Assembly (NCBI GenBank): GCA_017302875.1
Contig: JAFLCA010000008.1
Coordinates: forward strand, 1 to 44,450
Direction: 5' to 3'
DNA: 44,450 nucleotides
Source of the DNA: Deltaproteobacteria bacterium
GTDB lineage: Bacteria > Bdellovibrionota_C > UBA2361 > JAFLCA01
The translations under genes and the position numbers were made by a program. This document shows positions 35,506 to 43,496 of the stretch, in pieces. The notes under the pieces were generated by a model that did no database searches, was not told the origin of the DNA, and worked only from the letters and a program-made list of their open reading frames with translations. The stretch's first letter is position 1; every line of letters starts with the position of its first letter.

Positions 35506-35854
35506 GGTCAAGCAGTCCCGAGAGTCGCTTGACGCTCTTGGGGCCGAGGCCTTTTACCACTTCGAGGGCGAGATATTTCTCGTGCTTGCCTAGGGTGCTC
35601 GCTCTTGCGTGAATCTCTGCACGCTGCACTAGAATTCGCTTCGCCAGTGTATCTGAAATGCGAGGAAGCAATTCGAGCTCGTACATGTCCAAGCTCCAAA
35701 GCGAGAGGGTGCCTCCGAGCGCGAGGCGTCCCTCAGCACTGAAGTCATTAACCTCAATGTGGCGGAGATCCCACCTTATAAACAAGCCTAACGAGTCTTT
35801 GATTACACTGAAGCAGCAGAGTAGTAGCAGCGCGGAGAGGTAGTATCTCGACAT
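35468..35854 (-). CDS. Small membrane-anchored helix-hairpin-helix protein, ComEA-like
   Basis: A 128-aa protein with an N-terminal hydrophobic segment (about 4-20) and a C-terminal pair of helix-hairpin-helix-like motifs: LELLPRISDTLAKRILVQR and LEVVKGLGPKSVKRL. This spacing is that of the ComEA DNA-receptor domain, although the first hairpin has PRIS where ComEA usually has PGIG. ATG 35854 is used; a GTG at 35863 is in frame. It follows the Ser/Gln-rich gene by about 42 bases and overlaps lysC tail to tail. Role in DNA uptake is possible but unproven. Confidence 0.65.
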   Translation of the reverse strand: MSRYYLSALLLLCCFSVIKDSLGLFIRWDLRHIEVNDFSAEGRLALGGTLSLWSLDMYELELLPRISDTLAKRILVQRAEIHARASTLGKHEKYLALEVVKGLGPKSVKRLSGLLDLSSPDPARVSSR

Positions 35855-35896
35855 ACACAGCACATCGGAGAATCGGGAGAGGAGTTTCGTGCTGTG

Positions 35897-36229
35897 TCAG
35901 GCTACGACATTCATTCCCAGGTGTTGCCTGCTCTGGGACTCTGATTGTCCTTCATCTTTGACTTTGGGCTGCGATTTGGAATGCGCCGAGTTGCGTTGCG
36001 AGTTAAAAGAGCCTTCGGCTCGCTTAGGTACTTGGGTTGAGCGGTCGTCATCCTTGCGTTTGGCCAGATGTGTTTGCTGCTGAGCTGCAATCTGACTGGC
36101 CTGTGCTAGTTGGCCGGGTTGTAAACCCAGATTCGGGCTACGCACCTGCGCTGAGGGAGAGGGCTGTACGACGGAAGCGACAGCTGCTGAGACGTTTTGC
36201 GTAGTTATTGAGGCCATAGTAGTATTCAT
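35897..36229 (-). CDS. Ser/Gln-rich protein of unknown function
   Basis: A 110-aa protein, not recognised. The N-terminal 55 residues are Ala/Val/Gln/Ser-rich and possibly helical. The middle is highly charged (HLAKRKDDDRSTQVPKR), and the end is Ser/Gln/Lys-rich, closing RQHLGMNVVA. It has no membrane segment, cysteine or known motif and is probably disordered. The ATG has AAAAGG four bases upstream. It leads a two-gene minus-strand unit with the helix-hairpin-helix gene and is divergent from the cysteine desulfurase. Confidence 0.5.
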   Translation of the reverse strand: MNTTMASITTQNVSAAVASVVQPSPSAQVRSPNLGLQPGQLAQASQIAAQQQTHLAKRKDDDRSTQVPKRAEGSFNSQRNSAHSKSQPKVKDEGQSESQSRQHLGMNVVA

Positions 36230-36281
36230 CGGCCTTTTAGGGCTCTTACCTAATACTTTGGCGCTCTAAGTCTTTAAAACC

Positions 36282-37451
36282 ATGGAACTTTCGCAGTCAC
36301 ATAAGGCGTTGAATTTAGACGCAAACGCCAGTTTCGGCCTTCTCCCGGAGGTCTTGAGCGAGCTGCGCGAGCAATTTCCGCTATTCTTAAATCCTAGCTC
36401 CATTCATCGTGGCGGTCAGGCTGCACGCGCGATTCTCGATGAGGCCCGCTCTGAATTAGGGGATTTTCTGGGCCTCTCAAAAGGCGATCGCATCGTTTTT
36501 ACGTCGGGTGCGACCGAATCAAACAACACGGCGCTGCGCATACCATTTCGAGCTGTTGAGAAGGATAACGCTCATTTGGTGATCAGCGCGGTTGAGCACC
36601 CATCGGTACTTGAAGCCGCGCTGGAACTACGGAGTAGGGGAATCGGACTGTCGTTGTTGCGACCCAGCGGTGACTACACCTTGCTACCTGAACACCTCAC
36701 GGAACTCGTGGCCCCCAAAACCAAACTGGTCTCGGTCATGCTCGCCAATAACGAAACCGGGCACCTTTATCCAATTGCCGAACTCAGTGCCGCGGCCCGC
36801 AACAAGAATCCGCAGGTCCTACTGCATACGGACGCAGTACAAGCGCTCGGAAAAGTTCCTCTGCGCTTCCCTGACTGCGGAGTCGATTTGATGAGTCTCT
36901 CTGCTCACAAGATCGGGGGGCTGTCGGGGATTGGAGCGCTGATAGTTTCCGAGAACGTCCCGCACGAGGCTCTTCTGTTTGGAGGGCCGCAAGAGGCACG
37001 CTGGCGAGCGGGCACGGAGAATGTCGTAGGGGTACTTTCCTTCGGAATCGCGGTGCGAAATCTGCGTAAATCTTTCGAGCAACGCGTCCTGCTGATGAGA
37101 TCGCAGCGGGATATGTTCCTGAGTTCTGTCACCTCTGTTTTGAAAGATGTGCGGGTAAATTCGAAATCGCATGGACTCCCAAACACTCTGAGCCTCACCA
37201 TTCCGAACGTTCGTGCCGATGACTTGGTCGTCGCGTTGGATATGGAGGGGGTCTTGATTTCATCAGGAGCAGCCTGCGCCTCCGGAAAGCCCGAGCCATC
37301 GCACGTGCTCATGGCTCTTGGATTAAGCCCGGAAGAAGCCCGCAGCTCGGTTCGGGTGAGCTTCACGGGAATGCTAACTGAGCAGGAATTACAACAGGCC
37401 AGCGCCGCTTTTACGCTATGTGTGCAACGCATGAGAGGCGAGCACTCGTGA
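36282..37451 (+). CDS. Cysteine desulfurase (IscS/NifS family)
   Basis: PLP enzyme releasing sulfur from L-cysteine as a persulfide. The 389-aa protein has SGATESNN at 75-82, EHPS with H106, the PLP lysine K210 in LSAHKIGG, and the catalytic-loop cysteine C332 in SSGAACASGKPEPSHVL. The long loop with one Cys before GKPEPSHV is the group I (IscS/NifS) type. The stop TGA overlaps the GTG start of mnmA, so the enzyme very likely supplies sulfur for tRNA thiolation. No iscU or other Fe-S assembly gene is adjacent. Confidence 0.93.
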   Translation: MELSQSHKALNLDANASFGLLPEVLSELREQFPLFLNPSSIHRGGQAARAILDEARSELGDFLGLSKGDRIVFTSGATESNNTALRIPFRAVEKDNAHLVISAVEHPSVLEAALELRSRGIGLSLLRPSGDYTLLPEHLTELVAPKTKLVSVMLANNETGHLYPIAELSAAARNKNPQVLLHTDAVQALGKVPLRFPDCGVDLMSLSAHKIGGLSGIGALIVSENVPHEALLFGGPQEARWRAGTENVVGVLSFGIAVRNLRKSFEQRVLLMRSQRDMFLSSVTSVLKDVRVNSKSHGLPNTLSLTIPNVRADDLVVALDMEGVLISSGAACASGKPEPSHVLMALGLSPEEARSSVRVSFTGMLTEQELQQASAAFTLCVQRMRGEHS

Positions 37452-38605
37452 GCACTCCCGTCGGCACCAAGAACAAAGTCGCTGTCGCGATGTCTGGTGG
37501 CGTCGACTCGTCGGTTGCCGCGCTGCTGCTAAAGCAGCAAGGGCACGATCTGATCGGAATTTCGATGCAAGTATGGGATTACCGAGGTCAGGGCGGCTCG
37601 AAATCCCGAGCGACCTGCTGTGCGCCGGACGATTTCGCCGACGCGCGCAAAGTGGCCGGCGCAATCGACGTTCCATACTACGTCTTTGATTTCGAGAACA
37701 CCTTCCGCGCGCAGGTAATCGATACGTTTGTGTCTACCTATCAGCGAGGAATGACCCCTAATCCCTGCGTTGAGTGCAACAACAAAGTGAAGTTTCGTGA
37801 GCTTCGCGATCGCGTACTGGGATTTGGTTTCGGCCATGTTGCCACGGGACACTACGCCCGCATTGAAGAGCGCAGCGATGGCTTTCACCTTTTGCGCGGC
37901 GTCGATGCCGATAAAGACCAAAGCTACTTTTTGTACGGCCTAAAGCAACACGAACTCGCCACCACCTTCTTTCCGGTGGGACACCTTACCAAATCCGAAG
38001 TGCGAGAAGTTGCGCGGCAAGCTGGCTTGACCACCGCCGAGAAACCGGAAAGTCAGGATATCTGCTTTGTATCCGGCTCGGTGCAGGACTTCCTTGTGAA
38101 GCTCGGTACCGCACGGAGGAAGGGCAACATAATCACCCGTGATGGAATGAAGATCGGAGAGCACGACGGCATTCATAATTTTACGGTGGGGCAGCGTCGA
38201 GGTCTTGGGGTGGGGGGAAGCGAACAGCCGCTTTATGTTCTCGAACTACTCCCGGAGCAAAATCTCGTCGTTGTCGGCGCGAAGGAGGATCTCGAGAGCG
38301 AAGGGTTTAGTATCGAGGATCCGTCCTGGCTAAATCCCCAAATACTGCGTGGCATCGAGGCGGAACATTTCCCTATTCGCATGCAAGCGATTGCGCAGCT
38401 CAGACATCGCCATGCTGGCGTGCGGGTTGAGCTTCAGATTGACAGCGTTACCTCAGCGAAGGCGAGATTTCTAGAGCAATGGGCCACTGTTTCGCCAGGA
38501 CAGGCTGCCGTCTTCTACGATCTCGATAACGTCACGACTCTGGGGGGAGGGAAGATCTGCCCTCGCCCCCATCCTTCGTCGTTCGTAATGGCTGCGGGAG
38601 CCTGA
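37448..38605 (+). CDS. mnmA: tRNA 2-thiouridylase
   Basis: Thiolates U34 of tRNA-Lys, Glu and Gln. The 385-aa protein has PP-loop SGGVDS at 16-21, catalytic cysteines C107 (NPCVECN) and C206 (DICFV), and ATGHYAR and DKDQSYFL motifs. The start was set at GTG 37448, four bases overlapping the cysteine desulfurase stop; an ATG at 37418 in the same frame would add ten residues and overlap more. A CC pair at 57-58 in a loop insertion is also present. Gene pairing with a cysteine desulfurase is functionally expected. Confidence 0.95.
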   Translation: MSTPVGTKNKVAVAMSGGVDSSVAALLLKQQGHDLIGISMQVWDYRGQGGSKSRATCCAPDDFADARKVAGAIDVPYYVFDFENTFRAQVIDTFVSTYQRGMTPNPCVECNNKVKFRELRDRVLGFGFGHVATGHYARIEERSDGFHLLRGVDADKDQSYFLYGLKQHELATTFFPVGHLTKSEVREVARQAGLTTAEKPESQDICFVSGSVQDFLVKLGTARRKGNIITRDGMKIGEHDGIHNFTVGQRRGLGVGGSEQPLYVLELLPEQNLVVVGAKEDLESEGFSIEDPSWLNPQILRGIEAEHFPIRMQAIAQLRHRHAGVRVELQIDSVTSAKARFLEQWATVSPGQAAVFYDLDNVTTLGGGKICPRPHPSSFVMAAGA

Positions 38606-38671
38606 GTAGCCCTTGGCCCCGGTAGCTTGAATTTGCGGCCTATTTACGCTATTCTACGCTCGTTACGACGG

Positions 38672-38684
38672 GTTTCTTGGAAAC
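38672..38684 (+). other. Small hairpin after mnmA
   Basis: GTTTC (38672-38676) and GAAAC (38680-38684) pair around a three-base loop about 65 bases after mnmA. No T-run follows, so it may be an RNA 3'-end structure rather than an intrinsic terminator. The rest of the 280-base gap up to the rnc gene holds a candidate promoter and further inverted repeats but no gene. Confidence 0.3.
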
Positions 38685-38722
38685 TCGGGAAACAAGAGAT
38701 TACGCATAAGCTAACTGAATCG

Positions 38723-38751
38723 TTGGAAGTTTATTCGTAGTACTTTTCAAT
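38723..38751 (+). promoter_or_regulatory. Candidate promoter of the rnc-der unit
   Basis: TTGGAA (38723-38728) and TTCAAT (38746-38751) are 17 bases apart, each matching consensus in four of six positions. A leader of about 130 bases would precede the rnc start. Confidence 0.35.
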
Positions 38752-38762
38752 TTCCCCACGCC

Positions 38763-38788
38763 ATCTAGCACTAGATCGACTCTTCGAT
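38763..38788 (+). promoter_or_regulatory. Inverted repeats in the rnc leader
   Basis: ATCTAG (38763-38768) and CTAGAT (38771-38776) form a near-perfect palindrome, immediately followed by ATCGA (38775-38779) and TCGAT (38784-38788), with TTTTC after. They could be an operator, a weak terminator or an RNase III-sensitive leader structure. Confidence 0.35.
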
Positions 38789-38887
38789 TTTCTGGGCCAC
38801 CAGTCGCAACGTAACATGCTCAGGAGAATTGCCTGTTCCTTGCGAACTTGGTGTTTCTCGAGCGTTTTTAAGTAAGCGAGAGATCGT

Positions 38888-39736
38888 ATGCGTTTCGGGA
38901 TTGTGCGCTCCGGATCTGATTCACAGAACGGCAGCTCCGATGACAGTGACAGTAATGCGAAGAAGAAACTTGGATTGGAAGTCCAGGCAGAGGCTCCTGA
39001 GAATGAGCCGCTTGGGCCAGAGCATTACTCCAAAATTGAGGCTGTGCTCGGATATAAATTCAAAAACCAAAGCTGGTTGCAACGGGCGCTAACGCACCGA
39101 TCACTTCAGCTCAAAGGCAGCAAAACAGATTACGAGCGTCTGGAGTTCTTGGGCGACGCAGTGCTCGACCTCGCTATTGCTCAACTGCTTCTCGATAGAC
39201 ATCAAGAAGCGCGCGAAGGTGAGCTTTCGAAGATGCGCGCCGCACTGGTCAATACCAGCTCGCTTGCCGCGATTGCGCGTACTCTCAACTTAGGCCCATT
39301 TATAAGATTAAGTCGTGGTGAGCTATCAAATGGCGGGGCTGACCGTCCTTCCATCTTAGCCGACGTTTTTGAAGCGCTGATGGGAGCGATCCATAGAGAG
39401 GCCGGCTACCAGCAAGCGTTGACTTGCGTAGAGACTCTCTTCGGTGAGCTGCTCACGAACGTTGAGCCACGCGATCCCAAGACTGAATTGCAGGAGGCAC
39501 TACATGCCGCGGGCAGTGAAGCGCCAGCGTATCTGTTGGAGTGCGTCGAAGGTCCTGAGCATGCGCCGACCTTTGTTTCGGTTGTGCAAGTGGACGGACA
39601 AGTGGTTGGCCGCGGACGCGGAGCCACAAAGAAAGCCTCGCAGCAGGCCGCAGCAGCTGAAGCTCTGACGCTCCTCAAGAAAGATGACGAGATTGATGAA
39701 GCCTTTTTGAAGCCCCAAAAGGCTGAAGGAAACTAA
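38888..39736 (+). CDS. rnc: Ribonuclease III with an N-terminal extension
   Basis: Cleaves double-stranded RNA, including rRNA precursors. The 282-aa protein is longer than the usual 225-230 aa because of a hydrophilic, acidic extension (about 1-45: SDSQNGSSDDSDSN and following). The nuclease domain has signature ERLEFLGDA at 83-91 and second acidic pair D159/E162, and the double-stranded RNA-binding domain is at about 195-265 (GRGRGATKKASQQAAAAEAL). The tail is charged. The start ATG has only a weak GAGAG upstream, so a shorter protein is conceivable, though no ATG lies between. It is followed after one base by der. Confidence 0.94.
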   Translation: MRFGIVRSGSDSQNGSSDDSDSNAKKKLGLEVQAEAPENEPLGPEHYSKIEAVLGYKFKNQSWLQRALTHRSLQLKGSKTDYERLEFLGDAVLDLAIAQLLLDRHQEAREGELSKMRAALVNTSSLAAIARTLNLGPFIRLSRGELSNGGADRPSILADVFEALMGAIHREAGYQQALTCVETLFGELLTNVEPRDPKTELQEALHAAGSEAPAYLLECVEGPEHAPTFVSVVQVDGQVVGRGRGATKKASQQAAAAEALTLLKKDDEIDEAFLKPQKAEGN

Positions 39737-39737
39737 C

Positions 39738-41147
39738 ATGACTGAGAAAATCCCAACCGTTGCTATTATTGGGCGCACCAACGTCGGCAAATCGAGCCTT
39801 TTTAACGCGCTGGTCGGCAAGAAGGTGTCGATCGTCGAGAACTTTCCAGGCGTAACCCGCGATCGAAACTACTCGCTCGTGTCGCGTTTTGGTTTCCCCT
39901 TTACGTTGATTGACACGGGTGGAATGGTCGGCGAGGACGAGAATCCATTGCATGCCGCAGTCAGGGCGCAATGCGAAGTAGCCATCCAAGAGGCCGATCT
40001 TATTTTGTGTGTATTCGACGGGATCCACGGCGTGCATCCATTGGATGCCGAAGTCGTGGATTCTGTGCGACGAAGCGGGAAAAAGGTCATCTGGGTCGCA
40101 AACAAATGCGAGCAGCCCACCACTCAAGCCGCTTCCGCTGAATTCTATTCGCTCGGAGTCGAAGACTTGCAGTTTATCAGCGCAGCACATAAGCACGGCA
40201 TCAAGGATCTCGTTGAGGCCATTCGTGTTGCTCTCGATGCAGTTGTCGCCCCGGTACCCGTTGCGCTACGTACCACTTTAGAAGACGAAAACACCATCAA
40301 GGTCGCGCTTATCGGCAAGCCCAATGTCGGCAAATCAAGCATACTCAACAGAATCGTCGGAGAGGACCGTGTTGTTACCTCGGATATTCCAGGAACCACC
40401 CGTGATTCGATCGACGTGCTGCTGACCCGCGATGGGCAGCGCTATGAGTTTGTCGACACGGCGGGTCTACGTAAGAAGGGAAAGGTTGCCGATGAGAGCA
40501 TTGAGGAGTCCGGCAATATTCGGACTCTGCGTACGCTCGCAAAATGCGATGTCGCCGTCCTCGTGTTAGACGCCACCATTGAAGCCATAACTGAGCAGGA
40601 CACCAAGATCGCTGGGCTGGTACACGAGCGCGGGCGAGGTCTCGTTATTGTGGTCAATAAGTGGGACGCCGTCGAGAAAGATCATCGCACCGTGCATGAC
40701 TTTACCGAAATGGTGCGTGGCGGTTTGAAGTTCGCACAGTACGCTCCGATTCTGTTTGTTTCCGCGCTTTCAGGTCGCCGCTGTCCGTCGATTTTGGAAA
40801 CCGTAAAGGAGGTCTTCGCGGGAACCAAGATTCGCGTGCAGACTTCGGATCTTAATCGCATTCTGGGGCGCGCGTTCAGCACGAAGCCACCTCCCGTTTA
40901 TCACGGTGAGCCGATTAAACTTTATTTTGCCACGCAGATTGGGACGACGCCTCCCTCCTTCGTGCTATTCGTGAATCATCCGAAGCGCCTCAATTTCTCT
41001 TACGAACGCTACCTTAAGAACGTTTTGCGTCAGCACTACCCGTTCCCCGGGTTGGACGTGAAGATAATCTTCAAGAAGCGCACATCGAAAGAGGACCGTA
41101 AGGACTCGACCAAGGAGGAGAATTCGCTCATGGACGAGGGGATTTAG
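39738..41147 (+). CDS. der: Ribosome-assembly GTPase Der (EngA)
   Basis: Double-GTPase needed for 50S subunit maturation. The 469-aa protein has a first GTPase domain with P-loop GRTNVGKS at 12-19 and DTGG at 59-62, a second with GKPNVGKS at 193-200, DTAG and NKWD at 307-310, and a C-terminal KH-like domain (about 350-445). The first domain's G4 motif reads NKCE at 122-125 instead of NKxD, an Asp-to-Glu change at the guanine-specificity position. AAGGA lies seven bases before the ATG. The tail is Lys/Glu-rich. Confidence 0.95.
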   Translation: MTEKIPTVAIIGRTNVGKSSLFNALVGKKVSIVENFPGVTRDRNYSLVSRFGFPFTLIDTGGMVGEDENPLHAAVRAQCEVAIQEADLILCVFDGIHGVHPLDAEVVDSVRRSGKKVIWVANKCEQPTTQAASAEFYSLGVEDLQFISAAHKHGIKDLVEAIRVALDAVVAPVPVALRTTLEDENTIKVALIGKPNVGKSSILNRIVGEDRVVTSDIPGTTRDSIDVLLTRDGQRYEFVDTAGLRKKGKVADESIEESGNIRTLRTLAKCDVAVLVLDATIEAITEQDTKIAGLVHERGRGLVIVVNKWDAVEKDHRTVHDFTEMVRGGLKFAQYAPILFVSALSGRRCPSILETVKEVFAGTKIRVQTSDLNRILGRAFSTKPPPVYHGEPIKLYFATQIGTTPPSFVLFVNHPKRLNFSYERYLKNVLRQHYPFPGLDVKIIFKKRTSKEDRKDSTKEENSLMDEGI

Positions 41148-41248
41148 GCAGCTAGCAGCGCAGTAAATTTCTCCATGACAGCCTGTGACAGCTGGGCTAT
41201 CCTTCACTCATTCTCAATTTGAGTGCTTAGCCTTTAGGGGGTTTGCGC

Positions 41249-41707
41249 ATGAAGTGTCCGGTTTGCTCAAAGCAATTAGTCGAATTTAAAGCGGGAAGCC
41301 TGGCTCTCGATATTTGCCGAGACGGCTGTTCTGGCATTTGGTTTGATGCCGCAGAACTCGATAAGTGCGACGAGATGACCGAACATTTTCCTGAGGAGCT
41401 GCTGCGAGTAAACAAAAACCCCAATGTGGTAATCGATCGCAGCAAGATTCGACAGTGTCCGAAGTGCTCAGTAAACATGTCGCGTATTACTCTCGACACT
41501 GAGCGGCGCTTCGAAATCGATCACTGCCCGTCCTGCGCCGGTCAATGGCTGGACAATGGAGAACTGGGACGCATGCGCCAAGTCTCCAAGGACAACGCTG
41601 AGCGGGAAGCCAACCTAGCGATATTCAAAAAGCGCATTAACGAGCAAATCCAGGGGAATGATGCCCGCTCGCGCATGACTTCCTTCCTAAAGTCCGTGAT
41701 GTACTAG
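41249..41707 (+). CDS. Zinc-ribbon protein with two TFIIB-type zinc fingers
   Basis: A 152-aa protein with two copies of the zf-TFIIB pattern: CPVC (3-6) with [15 protein letters not shown], and CPKC (about 71-74) with [14 protein letters not shown]. The C-terminal third is helical and charged. Such proteins are widespread and uncharacterised; nucleic-acid or protein binding is assumed from the fold. ATG 41249 is favoured by AGGGGG seven bases upstream over a TTG at 41243. Confidence 0.85.
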   Translation: MKCPVCSKQLVEFKAGSLALDICRDGCSGIWFDAAELDKCDEMTEHFPEELLRVNKNPNVVIDRSKIRQCPKCSVNMSRITLDTERRFEIDHCPSCAGQWLDNGELGRMRQVSKDNAEREANLAIFKKRINEQIQGNDARSRMTSFLKSVMY

Positions 41708-41741
41708 TCTCTAGTTTCTGTACCTTCACAGGCTTGGGCCA

Positions 41742-41770
41742 TCGACAAAGGTGCGTGGATCGGCTAGCTT
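41742..41770 (+). promoter_or_regulatory. Candidate guaA promoter
   Basis: TCGACA (41742-41747) matches the -35 consensus in five of six positions. It is 17 bases from TAGCTT (41765-41770), a weak -10. The leader would be about 23 bases. Confidence 0.35.
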
Positions 41771-41799
41771 ATGGGCCTCACCTTCCAGAGTCCATAACC

Positions 41800-43347
41800 A
41801 TGCGAAAACATGTACTTGTTCTTGATTTCGGATCCCAATACACACAGCTGATAGCTCGACGCATTCGTGAGCTTGGAGTTTACAGCGAGGTGCGACCCTG
41901 CACCCTTAGCCCCAATGAGGTTGACCTTCGTCATACGCAGGCGGTGATTTTGTCCGGAGGACCATCCTCCGTTACCGATAAGGATGCCCCTCCGTTTAAC
42001 ACGAGCTGGCTCGACATCGGATTGCCCATTTTAGGCGTATGTTATGGCATGCAGCTCATGGCGCACGTGTGCGGCGGTCGCCTAGCTCAGGGTACAAGCC
42101 GTGAATACGGCCACGCTTCAGTTGAGGTTTGCGACAACTCAGATCTCTTCTCAGGATTCGATCTCGACCAGCACGTTAGTGTCTGGATGAGCCACGGCGA
42201 CCACGTCGAGGTTCTGCCGCAGGGATTCTCCTTGCTTGCAACGAGCTCGGGTTCGACTCCGGCTGCGATCGGAAACCCCGAGAAGCGCCTCTTTGCGATC
42301 CAGTTTCACTCGGAAGTCGTCCACACACCTCGCGGCAAAGAAATTCTCTCTAACTTCTTATTCAAGATCGCTGGCTGCACGCAGGATTGGAGTGCCGACG
42401 ACTTTATCGGCAGTACGGTCAAACACATCGCAGCCATGGTGCCTCCACAGAATAACGTCCTATGCGCTTTAAGTGGTGGAGTTGACTCCACGGTAGCCGC
42501 CGTTCTTGTTCACAAAGCGATTGGTTCTCGCCTTCACTGCATTTTCGTCGACAACGGCTTGCTCCGCAAAAATGAGGCGCAGCAGGTGTACAAGCGCATG
42601 AAGGAGGGGCTCGGCCTCAACGTTAAGCTAGTGGATGCCTCTGAGCGCTTCCTGTCTGAGCTTAACGGTGTATCTGATCCCGAGAAGAAACGGAAAATCA
42701 TTGGACGAGTCTTTATCGAGGTTTTCGATGAAGAGGCCAAGGCTATCCCGCACGTCAGCCATTTGGTGCAGGGGACTTTGTATCCAGACGTAATCGAAAG
42801 CGTGCCTGTTCGCGGCGGCCCTTCAGTAACAATCAAGAGCCACCACAACGTGGGCGGACTGCCGGATAAGATGAAGCTTAAGTTGCTTGAGCCTTTCCGA
42901 GAACTATTCAAGGATGAGGTCCGCAAAGTCGGTCGCGATCTAAGGGTTCCCGATGAAGTATTGCAACGACAGCCTTTCCCTGGCCCGGGCTTGGCTGTTC
43001 GAGTAGTTGGCGAGATTACCCCACAGCGCTTACATCTGCTTCGTGAAGCTGACGCAATCTTCGTCGAAGAGGTAAAGGCCGAAGGGCTCTACGAAAAGAT
43101 TTGGCAAAGCTTTGCCGTCCTGCTTCCCGTGCAAAGCGTGGGCGTGATGGGTGACGGGCGTACCTATGAGCAGACCGTTGCCTTACGAGCGGTGGCTTCC
43201 GAAGATGGCATGACCGCCGATTGGTGCTACCTGCCACAGGACCTACTGCGCAGAGTCAGCAACCGTATCGTGCGCGAGGTGCGTGGCATTAATAGGGTTG
43301 TTTTCGACATTTCGAGCAAACCACCCGCAACGATCGAGTGGGAATAG
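41800..43347 (+). CDS. guaA: GMP synthase (glutamine-hydrolysing)
   Basis: Converts XMP to GMP using glutamine and ATP. The 515-aa protein has an N-terminal class I amidotransferase with C81 in GVCYGMQ and H170/E172 in FHSE, an ATP-pyrophosphatase with SGGVDS at 225-230, and the dimerisation domain ending KPPATIEWE. The start was set at ATG 41800, matching homologues ([16 protein letters not shown]); an in-frame ATG at 41734 would add 22 unrelated residues. No clear Shine-Dalgarno sequence is present. guaB is not adjacent in this window. Confidence 0.97.
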   Translation: MRKHVLVLDFGSQYTQLIARRIRELGVYSEVRPCTLSPNEVDLRHTQAVILSGGPSSVTDKDAPPFNTSWLDIGLPILGVCYGMQLMAHVCGGRLAQGTSREYGHASVEVCDNSDLFSGFDLDQHVSVWMSHGDHVEVLPQGFSLLATSSGSTPAAIGNPEKRLFAIQFHSEVVHTPRGKEILSNFLFKIAGCTQDWSADDFIGSTVKHIAAMVPPQNNVLCALSGGVDSTVAAVLVHKAIGSRLHCIFVDNGLLRKNEAQQVYKRMKEGLGLNVKLVDASERFLSELNGVSDPEKKRKIIGRVFIEVFDEEAKAIPHVSHLVQGTLYPDVIESVPVRGGPSVTIKSHHNVGGLPDKMKLKLLEPFRELFKDEVRKVGRDLRVPDEVLQRQPFPGPGLAVRVVGEITPQRLHLLREADAIFVEEVKAEGLYEKIWQSFAVLLPVQSVGVMGDGRTYEQTVALRAVASEDGMTADWCYLPQDLLRRVSNRIVREVRGINRVVFDISSKPPATIEWE

Positions 43348-43372
43348 GTCTTATAAGACTAAGCGAGCTTAG
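43348..43372 (+). other. Two consecutive palindromes just after guaA
   Basis: GTCTTATAAGAC (43348-43359) is a perfect 12-base palindrome. It is followed by CTAAG (43359-43363) and CTTAG (43368-43372), which form a stem with a CGAG loop. Related AAG/CTT motifs recur to 43407. With no T-tract these look more like an operator for the next gene or an mRNA 3'-end structure than an intrinsic terminator. Confidence 0.4.
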
Positions 43373-43496
43373 CGTATTGCCTCACCTAAGTTCTTAAGAC
43401 ATCTAGCTTTCTAGCCGATATCTAAAGCGCTCCTTCTGCATCTTACTTGTAGGGGCACAGGCTTCGTGTCTTTAGGGTACGCGTCGGGCGCATAAC

